Positions 9,233-19,646 of a DNA stretch of 64,000 bases are shown in pieces (the stretch's first letter is position 1; each line of letters begins with the position of its first letter). The stretch comes from an uncultured Sedimentitalea sp. (GTDB lineage: Bacteria; Pseudomonadota; Alphaproteobacteria; Rhodobacterales; Rhodobacteraceae), in NCBI GenBank assembly GCA_947504115.1, contig CANNGH010000006.1:62001-126000 (forward strand), given 5' to 3'. Both the position numbers and the translations under genes were made by a program. The notes below the pieces were generated by a model that saw only the letters and a list, made by a program, of their open reading frames with translations, made no database searches and was not told the DNA's origin.

Positions 9233-12200
9233 ATGACAGCGCAATGGGAATTCTGGATCGACCGCGGCGGCACCTTTACGGATGTCGTCGCCCGTCGCCC
9301 CGATGGCGCGCTGGTCACGCACAAGCTGTTGTCGGAAAACCCCGAGCGCTATGCGGATGCCGCCGTGCAGGGCATTCACGACCTGATCGGTGGCAATGGC
9401 CCCCTGCCCGACACCGCGATTTCTGCCGTCAAGATGGGCACCACGGTCGCGACCAACGCGCTGCTGGAGCGCAAGGGCGAACCGGTCTTGCTGATGATCA
9501 CGCAAGGCTTTCGCGATCTGCTGAAGATCGGGTACCAGACCCGCCCGCGCCTGTTCGATCTGCATATTCAGCGCCCCGAATTGCTATATACGCGGGTCGC
9601 AGAACTGGACGAGCGGCTGGATGCGGATGGCCGCGTGATCCGTCCTCTGGACGAGGAAGCCGCGCGCGCAGCGTTGCAGCAGGCCCATGACGCAGGGCTT
9701 CGCGCGGTGGCGATTGCCGGGCTGCACGCCTATCTGAACCCGGTCCACGAGGATCGCGTGGCCGAGATCGCGCGCGAGATCGGCTTTACCCAGATCTCGA
9801 CCAGCCACGAGGCCAGCAAGCTGGCGAAGCTGGTCGGGCGTGGCGATACCACGGTGGTCGATGCCTATCTCTCGCCGATCCTGCGCCGTTATGTCGATCA
9901 GGTCGCCGAGGCGCTCGACATGGGCCGCGCCTGCGAGCGGCTGCTGTTCATGCAATCGAGCGGCGGGCTGACCGATGCGCGGCTGTTTCAGGGGCGCGAT
10001 GCGATCCTGTCGGGTCCGGCGGGCGGGATCGTCGGCATGGTCAAGACCGGTGAAGCGGCGGGTCATGACCGGCTGATCGGGTTCGACATGGGCGGCACTT
10101 CGACCGATGTGAGCCATTACGCGGGCAGCTTTGAGCGCAGTTTCGAAACCGAGGTGGCCGGCGTGCGGATGCGCGCGCCGATGATGGATATCCACACCGT
10201 TGCCGCCGGGGGTGGCTCGATCTGTCGGTTCGCGCAAGGGCGGTTTCAGGTCGGCCCGGAAAGTGCGGGCGCCGATCCCGGCCCGGCCTGCTATCGGCGC
10301 GGCGGGCAGCTGACCGTGACCGATTGCAACGTCATGCTGGGCAAGCTGAACCCCGACCATTTTCCCGCGGTATTCGGCCCCGAGGGCGATCAGAAGCTCG
10401 ATGCCGCCACCGTGCGCGCGCAATTCGCCGCGCTGGCCGATGACGTCGCGCAGGAAACCGGAGAGCCAGCTCGCGCACCCGAGGAGATCGCCTCGGGGTT
10501 CCTGCATATCGCCGTCGACAACATGGCCAATGCGATCAAGAAGATCAGCGTGCAGCGCGGCCATGACGTCACCGATTACACGCTGCAATGTTTCGGCGGC
10601 GCGGGCGGGCAGCATGCCTGCCTTGTCGCTGACGCTCTGGGCATGTCGCGCGTGTTCATTCATCCGCATGCCGGGGTGCTGTCGGCCTATGGCATGGGGC
10701 TGGCCGAGATCCGTGCCCTGCGCGAGGTGCAGATGGACGCGCCGCTGAGCGACATCGACGCCGCCCGCGCCGCGCTCAAGGACATCACCGACGACGCCGA
10801 GGCCGAGGTGCGCCATCAGGGCGCCAGGCAAATCCAGACCGTCGCGCGGGCGCATCTGCGCTATGATGGCTCGCACCAGCCCCTTGAGGTGCCGTTCGGC
10901 AGTCCCGATGACATGCAGGCGGCGTTCGAGGCGACGCATAAGGCGCGGTTCGGCTTTACCTCGCCGGGCCGCGCGATCCTGTTCGACATGCTGGCGGCCG
11001 AGGCGATCGGCGATGCCGGCCAGGCCCCCGCGTCGCAACCCTTTGGCGACGATCCCGCCCCGCGCGCGCAAGTGCCGATGTATTGTGACGGCAACTGGCA
11101 GGATGTGCCGCTGTTCACCCGCGAAACCCTGCCGCAAGCGGCCCGCATCCCCGGCCCCGCCATCGTCACCGAGGCGACCGGCACCAGTATCGTCGAACCC
11201 GGCTGGGCCGCGCGGCTGGACGCGATGGGCAACCTGATCCTCGAGCGTATCGAAAAACCGGCCCGCGCCGAGGCGGGGACCGGGGCCGATCCTGTCCTGC
11301 TCGAGGTCATGGGCAACCTGTTCATGTCGGTCGCCGATCAAATGGGCGCGACGCTGGCCAACACCTCGTGGTCGGTCAACATCAAGGAACGGCTGGATTT
11401 CTCCTGCGCGATCTTCGATGGCAACGGCGATCTGGTGGCGAACGCACCGCATGTGCCGGTGCATCTGGGAAGCATGTCCGACAGCGTGAAGACGGTGATG
11501 CGGGAGAACGCGGGCGATATTCACGAGGGCGATGTCTTCATGTTGAATTCGCCCTTCAATGGCGGCACGCATCTGCCGGATGTCACGGTCGTGACGCCCG
11601 TCTTCGCGGGCGGCAAGCCTGTGTTCTGGATGGGCAGCCGCGGCCATCACGCCGATATCGGCGGGCGCACGCCGGGCAGCGGACCGCCCGACAGCCGCCA
11701 TATCGACGAGGAAGGCGTGCTGATCGACAATTTCCGCCTGGTCTCGCGCGGCGAGTTCCAGCGGGGCGCGGCGGAACGGCTGCTGGGGTCCGGCCGCTGG
11801 CCCTGCCGCAACATCGCGCAGAACATGGCCGACCTTCAGGCGCAGGTGGCGGCGAATGAAACCGGGCGGCAGGCGCTGCTGAAGGTGGCGGATCACTACG
11901 GGCTGGACGTGGTGACCGCCTATATGCGCCACGTTCAGGACAATGCCGAGGAAAGCGTGCGCCGCGTTCTGGGCGATCTGCCGGGAGGCAAGTTCACCTA
12001 TCCCATGGATGACGGCGCGGAAATTCTTGTCAGCGTGCGCGTGGACCGCGAAGCGCGCGAGGCGGTGATCGACTTCACCGGCACCTCGGCCCAGCATCCG
12101 CGCAATTACAACGCGCCCTTCGCGATCTGCCGCGCCGTGGTGCTTTACGTGTTCCGCACGCTGGTGGGCGCGAACATCCCGCTGAACGAGGGCTGCCTGC

Positions 12201-12808
12201 ACCCGCTGAAAATCATCGCACCCGAGGGGACGATGGTGAACCCGCGCTATCCGGCGGCGGTGATCGCGGGCAATACCGAGGTGTCACAGGTGATGTGCAA
12301 CGCGCTTTACGGGGCGCTGGGGGTGATCGCCGGGTCGCAGGGCACCATGAACAATTTCATCTGGGGCAACGACGCGTTCCAGAACTACGAAACCATCGCC
12401 GGCGGCACCGGCGCCGGGCCGGGGTTTGATGGCTGCGACGCGGTGCAAAGCCATATGACCAACACCCGCATGACCGACCCCGAGATTCTGGAGAAACGCT
12501 TTCCGGTCCGGCTTGAGGAATTCTCGATCTGCGAGGGCACCGGCGGCGCGGGTGAATGGCATGGCGGCAACGGGGCGCTGCGCCGGCTGCGGTTTATTGC
12601 GCCGGTCACGGTCACGACCCTGTGCTCGCACCGTATCGTGCCGCCTTTCGGGGTGGCGGGCGGCGCTCCCGGTGCGGTCGGCGTGAACTGGGCGGAACTG
12701 CCCGACGGGCAGCGCATCGATCTTGCCGGCAATGCCGAGATCGACCTGCCCGCCGGTGCGGTTTTCGGCATGCGCACGCCGGGCGGGGGCGGCTGGGGCA
12801 CGGAATAG
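9233..12808 (+). CDS. 5-oxoprolinase / hydantoinase, fused HyuA-HyuB
   Basis: 1191-aa single-chain enzyme. Residues 1 to about 680 form the HyuA ATP-binding half ([10 protein letters not shown] at 9-18, [19 protein letters not shown]). The remaining part is the HyuB half ([11 protein letters not shown]-like segment, [26 protein letters not shown], and a Gly-rich end). The full-length fusion is the architecture of ATP-dependent 5-oxoprolinase, which opens 5-oxoproline to glutamate. N-methylhydantoinase relatives share it when split, so substrate is inferred. The start has no rival ATG close by. Divergent from mutL. Confidence 0.85.
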   Translation: MTAQWEFWIDRGGTFTDVVARRPDGALVTHKLLSENPERYADAAVQGIHDLIGGNGPLPDTAISAVKMGTTVATNALLERKGEPVLLMITQGFRDLLKIGYQTRPRLFDLHIQRPELLYTRVAELDERLDADGRVIRPLDEEAARAALQQAHDAGLRAVAIAGLHAYLNPVHEDRVAEIAREIGFTQISTSHEASKLAKLVGRGDTTVVDAYLSPILRRYVDQVAEALDMGRACERLLFMQSSGGLTDARLFQGRDAILSGPAGGIVGMVKTGEAAGHDRLIGFDMGGTSTDVSHYAGSFERSFETEVAGVRMRAPMMDIHTVAAGGGSICRFAQGRFQVGPESAGADPGPACYRRGGQLTVTDCNVMLGKLNPDHFPAVFGPEGDQKLDAATVRAQFAALADDVAQETGEPARAPEEIASGFLHIAVDNMANAIKKISVQRGHDVTDYTLQCFGGAGGQHACLVADALGMSRVFIHPHAGVLSAYGMGLAEIRALREVQMDAPLSDIDAARAALKDITDDAEAEVRHQGARQIQTVARAHLRYDGSHQPLEVPFGSPDDMQAAFEATHKARFGFTSPGRAILFDMLAAEAIGDAGQAPASQPFGDDPAPRAQVPMYCDGNWQDVPLFTRETLPQAARIPGPAIVTEATGTSIVEPGWAARLDAMGNLILERIEKPARAEAGTGADPVLLEVMGNLFMSVADQMGATLANTSWSVNIKERLDFSCAIFDGNGDLVANAPHVPVHLGSMSDSVKTVMRENAGDIHEGDVFMLNSPFNGGTHLPDVTVVTPVFAGGKPVFWMGSRGHHADIGGRTPGSGPPDSRHIDEEGVLIDNFRLVSRGEFQRGAAERLLGSGRWPCRNIAQNMADLQAQVAANETGRQALLKVADHYGLDVVTAYMRHVQDNAEESVRRVLGDLPGGKFTYPMDDGAEILVSVRVDREAREAVIDFTGTSAQHPRNYNAPFAICRAVVLYVFRTLVGANIPLNEGCLHPLKIIAPEGTMVNPRYPAAVIAGNTEVSQVMCNALYGALGVIAGSQGTMNNFIWGNDAFQNYETIAGGTGAGPGFDGCDAVQSHMTNTRMTDPEILEKRFPVRLEEFSICEGTGGAGEWHGGNGALRRLRFIAPVTVTTLCSHRIVPPFGVAGGAPGAVGVNWAELPDGQRIDLAGNAEIDLPAGAVFGMRTPGGGGWGTE

Positions 12809-12836
12809 GCGCTATACTTTCGCGCATCGAGGTCTT

Positions 12837-12896
12837 ATGTGCGGTTCCTTGACATTTCCGCGCCGCGCGCACGATTCCGAAAGCCCCCAAAAGTGA
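12837..12896 (+). CDS. Candidate 19-aa leader peptide ahead of helicase
   Basis: A GAGG lies 4 nt before ATG 12837, and the frame runs 19 codons (begins MCGSLTFPRRAHD, ends SESPQK). Its TGA stop (12894-12896) overlaps the GTG chosen as helicase start (12893) in the typical 4-nt fashion. This suggests translational coupling. A competing reading is that TTGACA inside it (about 12849-12854) is a promoter -35 box and the peptide is accidental. No homology claim is made. Confidence 0.4.
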   Translation: MCGSLTFPRRAHDSESPQK

Positions 12897-14980
12897 TCCA
12901 GACCCTTGCCGATGCCCTTGCCAGACAGGGCTATGAAACGCTGACCCAGGTCCAGCAGGCCGTGACCGACCCTGCGCTTGGCGCCTCAGACCTGCTGGTG
13001 TCGGCGCAGACCGGTTCGGGCAAGACGGTGGGGTTCGGGCTGGCCATCGCGCCGACGATCCTGAACGAGACCGGCCATTTCGACAGCGCCGCCGCACCGC
13101 TGGCGCTGGTGATTGCGCCGACGCGCGAACTGGCCTTGCAGGTGAAACGCGAACTCGGCTGGCTTTACGCTCCGGCGGGCGCGGTTCTCGCCTCCTGCGT
13201 GGGCGGCATGGACATGCGCGACGAGCGCCGCGCGCTGGAGCGCGGCGCGCATATCGTCGTCGCCACACCGGGACGCCTGCGCGATCATGTCATGCGTGGG
13301 TCCATCGACCTTGGCAACTTGCGCGCCGTGGTGCTGGACGAGGCCGACGAGATGCTGGATCTCGGGTTTCAGGAAGACCTTGAATTCATCCTGAACGAGA
13401 CCCCCAAAGAGCGGCGCACGCTGCTGTTTTCGGCCACGGTGCCGCGCGCGATTGCGGATCTGGCACGACGCTATCAGCGCGACGCGGTCAGGGTGACGAC
13501 AGCCGCCGAAAAGGCGCAGCACAGCGACATCGAGTATCAGGCGCTGACGGTCGCCGCGCGCGACGGTGAAAACGCCATCATCAACGTGTTGCGCTTTCAC
13601 GAAGCCCCCAACGCGCTGGTCTTCGCCAACACGCGCGCCACGGTGAACCGGCTGACGACGCGGCTGGGCAATCGCGGGTTTGCCGTTGTTGCACTGTCGG
13701 GCGAACTCAGCCAGGCGGAACGCACCCATGCGTTGCAGGCCATGCGCGACGGACGCGCGCGGGTCTGCGTGGCGACCGATGTGGCAGCACGCGGCATCGA
13801 CCTGCCGGGGCTGGATCTGGTGATTCATGCCGAATTGCCCAACAGCCATGAAACCCTGCTGCACCGCTCGGGGCGCACCGGACGCGCCGGACGCAAGGGT
13901 GTCAGCGCGATGATCGTGCCGCCCGCCGCGCGGCGCAAATGCGAGCGGCTGCTGAAATCCGCCCGCCTGACCGCGACGTGGAGCGAAGCGCCCTCGGCCG
14001 ATGCCGTGCGCGCCCGCGACGAGGAGCGGATGCTGGCCGATCCGATCTGGGAACAGCCGCTGGGCGACACCGATTCCGACCTGCTGGAGCGGCTGACCGC
14101 GCGCTACAGCCCGGACCGGATCGCCGCCGCCTGTCTGCATCTTTTCGCCAGCCGCCAGTCTCCGCCCGAGGATCTGCTGCCGCCGGACACCAAAGCCGCG
14201 AAACCCGAGCGCGCGCCGTTCGGCCCGTCGGTCTGGTTCTCGATCGATACCGGGCGCGATGCGGGTGCCGATCCGGGCCGGCTGCTGGCGATGCTGTGCC
14301 GGGCCGGCGACATCACCCGCGACGATGTCGGCGCCATCCGCCTGCGCGACGATCACGCGCTGATCGAACTGCGCGACAGTGCGGTGGCCGGGTTCGTTGA
14401 GCGGATCGGCCCGGACCTGACCCTGCGTGACGGCGAGGTGCTGACCCGTCTGGACAAGGCCCCCGACCTGTCGCAGCGGCCCGCCGGAAAGGGCAAGACG
14501 CGCCCTGCCCCGGCCGGGAAAGCCGACGTCAAACCGGCGCCCGCGCCTGCCAGACCGGAGCCGCCATCCACCCCCGGTCCGGCCGCGGATCGCAAACCGG
14601 CCCCCGCGCCCGAACCGGCACCCAGCGCAGCGCCGGGCCCGGCTCCGAAACCTGCCAGCACGCGCCGCCCGGATATGGCCGATCCGTCACGATCGGGGCG
14701 CACGCCGCGCCCCGGCGACACGAAGGCGAAACCCGCCACACGACCCAAACGCCCGACCCGTCCAGAAGACACCCGCCCAGAAGGCGTCGTCGTCGCGCGC
14801 AAGCCGCGCCATGCCGGCAAGCCGGGGGGAAAGCCCGACAAGGGCAAGCCATTCGCCAAACCCGGCAAAGGCACCAGACCACCCGTCGGCAAGCCGACCA
14901 GCAAGAAGAACAAGGCCCGCGCCGCCGCCAAGGGCGGACAAGCCGCACCGACACGACGCACGATCAAGCCGAAAGGCTGA
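12893..14980 (+). CDS. DEAD-box RNA helicase with DbpA-type RNA-binding domain
   Basis: About 695 aa. The helicase core (residues 1-370) has the Q-motif TLTQVQQAV, Walker A AQTGSGKT, PTREL, the DEAD box VLDEADEMLD, SAT, and HRSGRTGRAGR. Residues about 440-520 match a DbpA-like RRM domain (VWFSIDTG...IRLRDDHALIEL). The last about 170 residues are low-complexity Pro/Ala/Lys/Arg, a likely RNA-binding tail. Start is GTG 12893; an in-frame GTG at 12839 would add 18 residues that overlap the candidate leader ORF. It probably remodels ribosomal or structured RNA. The exact paralogue (RhlE, CsdA or DbpA type) is not assigned. Confidence 0.88.
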   Translation: MIQTLADALARQGYETLTQVQQAVTDPALGASDLLVSAQTGSGKTVGFGLAIAPTILNETGHFDSAAAPLALVIAPTRELALQVKRELGWLYAPAGAVLASCVGGMDMRDERRALERGAHIVVATPGRLRDHVMRGSIDLGNLRAVVLDEADEMLDLGFQEDLEFILNETPKERRTLLFSATVPRAIADLARRYQRDAVRVTTAAEKAQHSDIEYQALTVAARDGENAIINVLRFHEAPNALVFANTRATVNRLTTRLGNRGFAVVALSGELSQAERTHALQAMRDGRARVCVATDVAARGIDLPGLDLVIHAELPNSHETLLHRSGRTGRAGRKGVSAMIVPPAARRKCERLLKSARLTATWSEAPSADAVRARDEERMLADPIWEQPLGDTDSDLLERLTARYSPDRIAAACLHLFASRQSPPEDLLPPDTKAAKPERAPFGPSVWFSIDTGRDAGADPGRLLAMLCRAGDITRDDVGAIRLRDDHALIELRDSAVAGFVERIGPDLTLRDGEVLTRLDKAPDLSQRPAGKGKTRPAPAGKADVKPAPAPARPEPPSTPGPAADRKPAPAPEPAPSAAPGPAPKPASTRRPDMADPSRSGRTPRPGDTKAKPATRPKRPTRPEDTRPEGVVVARKPRHAGKPGGKPDKGKPFAKPGKGTRPPVGKPTSKKNKARAAAKGGQAAPTRRTIKPKG

Positions 14981-14998
14981 GCCCTCCGGGGGTCAGCC
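14975..14998. terminator. Hairpin at helicase stop, between convergent genes
   Basis: GGCTGA and TCAGCC arms extend to about 10 pairs with one mismatch. The hairpin overlaps the helicase stop and ends just before the rhodanese stop. There is no T tract in either direction, so only a tentative bidirectional terminator. Confidence 0.3.
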
Positions 14999-15000
14999 GA

Positions 15001-15384
15001 TTAATCGGCGGTCATGTCCTTGGGCGCGCCGCTGCTCATCTCGGTGCCGATATAGGTCAGACCGGTCTCTTTCCACTTGCCGAAGCCGCCATCCATGTGG
15101 TTGGCCTCGGTCCATCCGGCCTGCATCGCCAGTTCGGCCATCTTGCGCGACCGCACGCCCGAGCCGCAGTGAAACACCAGCGGGCGGCCCTCGCCGGGAC
15201 GGGGCAGATGACCGGGGTCGAGCTCCTGCATCGGCGACAGCAGCGCACCGCGAATCCGCTCGAACGCGAATTCCTGCGGCGTGCGCACGTCGATCAGGAT
15301 GATGCTGTCCGATGCCAGCGCATCGCAGACCTCTTGCGGGGTCCAGTGGTGCAGGGTTCCGGTGTCGGTCTTTTCGCTTTTCAT
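15001..15384 (-). CDS. Single-domain rhodanese sulfurtransferase
   Basis: 127 aa, one rhodanese domain. Seen: IILIDVRTPQEFAFERI, the active-site loop FHCGSGVRSRKMAE with its persulfide-forming Cys, and MDGGFGKWKETGL at the end. No signal peptide, so cytoplasmic. It lies 13 bp downstream of a metallo-beta-lactamase of the persulfide dioxygenase type on the same strand. That pairing (sometimes fused as Blh) handles sulfane sulfur and persulfides; the role is inferred from the pairing. Confidence 0.88.
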   Translation of the reverse strand: MKSEKTDTGTLHHWTPQEVCDALASDSIILIDVRTPQEFAFERIRGALLSPMQELDPGHLPRPGEGRPLVFHCGSGVRSRKMAELAMQAGWTEANHMDGGFGKWKETGLTYIGTEMSSGAPKDMTAD

Positions 15385-15397
15385 GCCTGTTTTCCTT

Positions 15398-16297
15398 TCA
15401 GAATCGGTTCAGGGGAATTTTCAGATAGCTGTTGCCATCCGCTTCGGGCGCCGGGGCCTGACCCGCGCGCAGGTTCATTTGCAGGACGTGCAACATGCGG
15501 TCGGGCAGCGCCAGCGTCTTGTCGCGTGCGGTGCGGCGTTCGACGTAACCCACGCGCGAGACACCACCGCCGATATGCGTGTTATGGTCACGCTGTTCCT
15601 TCACCGTTGCTTCCCATTCGGGCTGATCCCGCTCGTCGGTGCCGTAATCGTGCCCGATGAACAGACGCGTTTCGTCCGGTAGATCCAGGATCCGTTGCAA
15701 GCTGTCATAGAGTATCCCGGCATCGCCACCGGGAAAATCGGCGCGCGAGGTTCCGGCGTCGGGCTGCATGAAGGTATCATGGACGAAGGCCGCGTCGGCG
15801 CCGACGATATAGGTGATCGACCCCAGCGTATGGCCCGGCGACAGCATCACCCGCACGTCCAGTTCGCCGATGCGGAAGGTATCGCCATCGGCGAAAAGCC
15901 GGTCGAAATCGCGCTCCACGTCGAAGGCATCGGGCGTGTGATACAGGCCGCGCCACAATTCTGCGATCTCGGCGACCTTGGTCCCGATGGCGTTCGGCGC
16001 GCCCAGCCGCTCTTTCAGCCACGAGGACGCCATCAGGTGATCGGCATGGGGGTGCGTGTCGAGAATCCATTCAACCTTCAGCCCCTTTGCCGTCACATGA
16101 TCCAGAACCTCCTGCGCAGGCGCGGTGTCGGTACTGGCGCTGCGATGGTCGAACCCCATCACCACGTCGATCAGCGCCGCCTTTTTCGTCGCGGGATCGC
16201 TGACGACATACTGGATGCTGCCGGTATCGGGTTCGTAGAACCCCGTCACCTCGGGGGAGTTCTTGCCCCGTGAAGGGCTGGTCCGTCTCACGGTCAT
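15398..16297 (-). CDS. MBL-fold persulfide dioxygenase-like hydrolase
   Basis: 299 aa. The canonical metal motif HxHxDH is present as THPHADHLMAS. Further ligands come from LSPGHTLGSITYIVG, FVHDTFMQPDAGTSRADFPGG and RLFIGHDYG. The GTSR.DFPGGDA.LY segment is characteristic of ETHE1/Blh-type persulfide dioxygenases, which oxidise glutathione persulfide to sulfite with one iron. Start is the ATG at 16297 preceded by AGGAGC; an upstream in-frame start would run into the MarR 3' region. Likely operon with the following rhodanese. Confidence 0.85.
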   Translation of the reverse strand: MTVRRTSPSRGKNSPEVTGFYEPDTGSIQYVVSDPATKKAALIDVVMGFDHRSASTDTAPAQEVLDHVTAKGLKVEWILDTHPHADHLMASSWLKERLGAPNAIGTKVAEIAELWRGLYHTPDAFDVERDFDRLFADGDTFRIGELDVRVMLSPGHTLGSITYIVGADAAFVHDTFMQPDAGTSRADFPGGDAGILYDSLQRILDLPDETRLFIGHDYGTDERDQPEWEATVKEQRDHNTHIGGGVSRVGYVERRTARDKTLALPDRMLHVLQMNLRAGQAPAPEADGNSYLKIPLNRF

Positions 16298-16388
16298 GGT
16301 ATGCTCCTTCCTGAATGTGTTCGGGCTCAATGCACGGTTCCCGTCACAAGTTCCAGTCACGAGCCCGTCAAACGCGCCATATGGGCGT

Positions 16389-16826
16389 TCAATCCATCCC
16401 GGCCAGCCGCTTCAGCATCATCCGCAGCAGCGCCACCTCGCCAGTGGTGAACTGCGCGGCGATGCGGGCGTCGTATTCCCGCGCCACATCGCGCAGATCG
16501 CGATAGGCCGCTTCACCCGCCGGGGTCAGCGCCAGCCGTTCCGACCGGCGGTCGCGCACATTGCGCTGGCGGCTCAGGAACCGTCGTTCCGCCAACCGCT
16601 GCACCGCGCGGGAGATCTTGGTCTTGTGGATGCGCGCCCGCGCGCCGATCTCGGTCGCGGTCAGTTCGCCATGCATGCCCAGATGGAACAACACCCGCCA
16701 TTCGGTGCGCAACATGCCATAGCGGCCCTTGTAGACCTGCTGAAACGCCAGACTGCTTTCCTCGGCCGCCTGGTTCAGCAGGTAGGGCAGGAAATCCTGC
16801 AGCGCAAAGTCACTTTTTTCGCTCAT
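16389..16826 (-). CDS. MarR family transcriptional regulator (candidate HmgR)
   Basis: 145 aa with the MarR winged helix: helix-turn-helix at about 55-85 (LTATEIGARARIHKTKISRAVQRL), wing with RNVRDRRSERLALTPAG, and helical dimerisation ends. It is divergent from hmgA with a 70-bp gap holding an inverted repeat, so it probably represses the homogentisate genes and itself. Ligand unknown; homogentisate or a later intermediate would be the simplest guess. The persulfide-related genes lie 91 bp downstream on the same strand and might be cotranscribed. Confidence 0.85.
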   Translation of the reverse strand: MSEKSDFALQDFLPYLLNQAAEESSLAFQQVYKGRYGMLRTEWRVLFHLGMHGELTATEIGARARIHKTKISRAVQRLAERRFLSRQRNVRDRRSERLALTPAGEAAYRDLRDVAREYDARIAAQFTTGEVALLRMMLKRLAGMD

Positions 16827-16845
16827 CGCACCCCTCCGTTGTTGT

Positions 16846-16863
16846 TAGTTACAAAATCAACTA
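16846..16863. promoter_or_regulatory. Candidate MarR operator between regulator and hmgA
   Basis: TAGTT-ACAAAATC-AACTA, a perfect 5-bp inverted repeat in the only AT-rich stretch of the divergent gap. It is 20 bp upstream of the marR start and 34 bp upstream of hmgA. Size and symmetry suit a MarR dimer. Short arms make chance occurrence possible. Confidence 0.45.
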
Positions 16864-16896
16864 TTATCCGTGCAAGCAGGAAAAGGAGGAAGCCCG

Positions 16897-18258
16897 ATGA
16901 ATCGTCCAGATGATCCGCACAAGATGCAGCAGGCGGCGACGCCTGTCGGCACCACCGAGGGCTACATGCCCGGCTTTGGCAACGACTTCGAGACCGAGGC
17001 GCTGCCCGGCGCCCTGCCTCAGGGCATGAACAGCCCGCAAAAGGTGAATTACGGCCTGTACGGCGAACAGTTGTCCGGCACCGCCTTTACCGCCCCCAGC
17101 CATCAGAACGAACGCACCTGGTGTTATCGCATCCGCCCGTCGGTGAAACATTCCCATCGCTACGAAAAGATCGATCTGCCCTACTGGAAATCCGCGCCGC
17201 TGGTGGATCCCGATGTGATCTCGCTGGGCCAGTATCGCTGGAATCCGGTGCCGCATACGGACGAAAAGCTGACGTGGCTGACCGGCATGCGCACCATGAC
17301 CACGGCGGGCGACGTCAACACGCAGGTCGGCATGGCCAGCCACATCTATCTGGTCACCGACTCCATGGTGGACGATTATTTCTATTCCGCCGATTCCGAA
17401 TTGCTGATCGTCCCGCAGGAAGGGCGGCTGCGCTTTGCCACCGAGTTGGGCATCATCGACCTCGCGCCCAAGGAAATCGCGATCATCCCGCGCGGACTGG
17501 TCTACCGGGTCGAGCTGCTGGAAGGGCCGGCGCGTGGCTTCGTCTGCGAAAACTATGGCCAGAAATTCGAACTGCCCGGCCGCGGCCCGATCGGCGCCAA
17601 CTGCATGGCGAACCGGCGCGATTTCAAGACGCCCGTCGCCGCCTTCGAGGACCGCGACGCGGACAGCACCGTCACCATCAAATGGTGCGGCCAGTTCCAT
17701 CAGACCCGGATCGGCCACAGCCCGCTTGACGTGGTGGCCTGGCACGGCAATTACGCGCCGGTGAAATACGACCTGACGACCTATTGCCCGGTCGGCGCGA
17801 TCCTGTTCGATCATCCAGATCCGTCGATCTTTACCGTCCTGACCGCCCCCAGCGGCGTGCCGGGCACCGCCAATATCGACTTTGCGCTGTTCCGCGAACG
17901 CTGGATGGTGATGGAAGACACGTTCCGCCCGCCATGGTATCACAAGAACATCATGACCGAACTGATGGGCAACATCTATGGCCAGTATGATGCCAAACCC
18001 GAAGGCTTCGTGCCCGGCGGCATGAGTCTGCACAACATGATGCTGCCCCACGGACCGGACAAGCAGGCATTCGAAGGCGCGTCCAACGCCGATCTCAAAC
18101 CCGAAAAGCTGGACAATACCATGTCCTTCATGTTCGAAACCCGCTTCCCGCAGCACCTGACGCCCTTCGCCGCGAACGAGGCACCGCTGCAGGACGATTA
18201 CATCGACTGCTGGGCCGATATCGAGAAGAAATTCGACGGCACGCCCGGTCGGAAATGA
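16897..18258 (+). CDS. hmgA: Homogentisate 1,2-dioxygenase
   Basis: 453 aa. Opens the ring of homogentisate to maleylacetoacetate with non-heme Fe(II). The iron ligands His349, Glu355 and His385 ([12 protein letters not shown] and LPHGPD) fall at a constant +14 offset from the human enzyme's 335/341/371. N-terminal [16 protein letters not shown] is a family signature. ATG at 16897 has a near-consensus AAGGAGGA 6 nt upstream. First gene of a plus-strand run continuing through fahA to maiA; no hppD is in the window, so homogentisate must come from elsewhere or from the FAD hydroxylase in this run. Confidence 0.97.
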   Translation: MNRPDDPHKMQQAATPVGTTEGYMPGFGNDFETEALPGALPQGMNSPQKVNYGLYGEQLSGTAFTAPSHQNERTWCYRIRPSVKHSHRYEKIDLPYWKSAPLVDPDVISLGQYRWNPVPHTDEKLTWLTGMRTMTTAGDVNTQVGMASHIYLVTDSMVDDYFYSADSELLIVPQEGRLRFATELGIIDLAPKEIAIIPRGLVYRVELLEGPARGFVCENYGQKFELPGRGPIGANCMANRRDFKTPVAAFEDRDADSTVTIKWCGQFHQTRIGHSPLDVVAWHGNYAPVKYDLTTYCPVGAILFDHPDPSIFTVLTAPSGVPGTANIDFALFRERWMVMEDTFRPPWYHKNIMTELMGNIYGQYDAKPEGFVPGGMSLHNMMLPHGPDKQAFEGASNADLKPEKLDNTMSFMFETRFPQHLTPFAANEAPLQDDYIDCWADIEKKFDGTPGRK

Positions 18259-18306
18259 ACCAAGGGCGGTGGGCGCATTGCCCGCCGCGTAACGAAAGGA
18301 ACGCGC

Positions 18307-19563
18307 ATGCCGCTGATGAAATCCTGGGTCGAGTCGGCCAATACCGCCGATTGTCCCTTTCCGCTGAACAACCTGCCCTGTGGCGTATTCTCGACCGATG
18401 ACACCGACGCGCGGTGCGGGGTTGCCATCGGCGACATGATCCTCGACATGGCCGAGGCCGAGGAAAAGGGGCTGGTCTCGCTGGCCGAGGTCGCGCTGTT
18501 CGACGTGCCGTTCTGGAACGACCTGATGGAGGAAGGCCCCGAGACATGGGCCGCCCTGCGCGCCCGCCTGATCGAACTTCTCTCCGAAGGCGCGTCCGAG
18601 CGCGATCAGGTCGAAAAGCTGCTGGTGCCGATGGCGGACGCCACGCTGCACCTGCCCTTCGTGGTCAGCGAATACACCGATTTCTATGCCGGCAAGCATC
18701 ACGCCACCAATGTCGGCACCATCTTTCGCGGTGCCGAGAACGCGCTGCCGCCGAACTGGCTGCATATCCCGATCGGCTATAACGGCCGCGCGTCGTCGGT
18801 GGTGGTCTCGGGCACGGATGTGCGCCGCCCCTGGGGGCAGCTCAAAGGCCCCGATGACGCGCGCCCGCATTTCGCGCCCTGCAAGCGCTTCGACCTGGAG
18901 CTGGAAATCGGCGCGATCGTCGGCCAGCCCAGCGACGGGCCGATCACCGTGCAGGAGGCCGATGACAACATCTTCGGCTACGTGCTGCTGAACGACTGGT
19001 CGGCGCGCGACATCCAGGCGTGGGAATACCAGCCGCTCGGCCCCTTCCAGGCCAAGGCCACCGCCAACACGATCTCCCCGTGGATCGTCACCAAGGCGGC
19101 GCTGGAACCGTTCCGCACCGACACCCCGGAACGCGAGGTGGAACTGCTGGATCACCTCAAGGATTGCGGCCCGATGCTCTACGATGTCGAGCTTTCGGTG
19201 TCCCTCGCCCCCGAAGGCAAGGATGCGACCACCATCGCGCGCACAAATTTCAAGGAACTCTACTATTCCGCCGCACAGCAGCTGGCGCATCACACCACAT
19301 CCGGCTGCCCGATGAACCCGGGCGACCTTTTGGGCTCGGGCACCATTTCCGGCCCCGAAAAACACCAGCGCGGCAGCCTGCTGGAACTCAGCTGGAGCGG
19401 CAAGGAACCGGTGCAACTCGACAGCGGCGAGACCCGCTCGTTCCTGGAGGACGGCGACACCCTCACCCTGCACGGCGCCGCCAGGGGCGATGGCTATACG
19501 ATCGGCTTCGGTGAATGCGCAGGCAAGGTGCTGCCCGCGCTCGACGATCCCTACAAAAGATAG
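18307..19563 (+). CDS. fahA: Fumarylacetoacetase
   Basis: 418 aa. Hydrolyses fumarylacetoacetate to fumarate and acetoacetate, the last step of homogentisate catabolism. The N-terminal SH3-like domain is followed by the catalytic domain with YTDFYAGKHHATNVG. Asp125 is a calcium/magnesium ligand and His132 is the catalytic base (human Asp126/His133). Further motifs are ELEIGAIVG, LLNDWSARDIQ.WEY.PLGPF and GTISGP. 48 bp after hmgA with AAAGGAACGC ahead of the ATG. Confidence 0.97.
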   Translation: MPLMKSWVESANTADCPFPLNNLPCGVFSTDDTDARCGVAIGDMILDMAEAEEKGLVSLAEVALFDVPFWNDLMEEGPETWAALRARLIELLSEGASERDQVEKLLVPMADATLHLPFVVSEYTDFYAGKHHATNVGTIFRGAENALPPNWLHIPIGYNGRASSVVVSGTDVRRPWGQLKGPDDARPHFAPCKRFDLELEIGAIVGQPSDGPITVQEADDNIFGYVLLNDWSARDIQAWEYQPLGPFQAKATANTISPWIVTKAALEPFRTDTPEREVELLDHLKDCGPMLYDVELSVSLAPEGKDATTIARTNFKELYYSAAQQLAHHTTSGCPMNPGDLLGSGTISGPEKHQRGSLLELSWSGKEPVQLDSGETRSFLEDGDTLTLHGAARGDGYTIGFGECAGKVLPALDDPYKR

Positions 19564-19570
19564 GCCCCGA

Positions 19571-19622
19571 CTTCTTCTTGCCGACAAATATCCCCGCCGG
19601 AGGCTCCCGCGATCTCCGGCGG
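19571..19622. repeat. Dispersed intergenic repeat, family A copy 1
   Basis: Bases 19571-19610 match 37 of 40 positions of the copy at 34503-34542 (core AAATATCCCCGCCGGAGGC). The element includes a 9-bp perfect hairpin (19594-19602 with 19614-19622). It sits between fahA and the MBL gene and could terminate or process the message here. Other copies lie in divergent promoter gaps, so termination is not its general role. Confidence 0.7.
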
Positions 19623-19646
19623 CGCAACAGACAAAGGATCTCTCCA

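Noticed and set aside
9584-12202. 872-codon minus-strand frame opposite the 5-oxoprolinase
   Set aside because: Composition is that of a mirrored coding strand, with no domain, no ribosome site and a full-length enzyme on the other strand.
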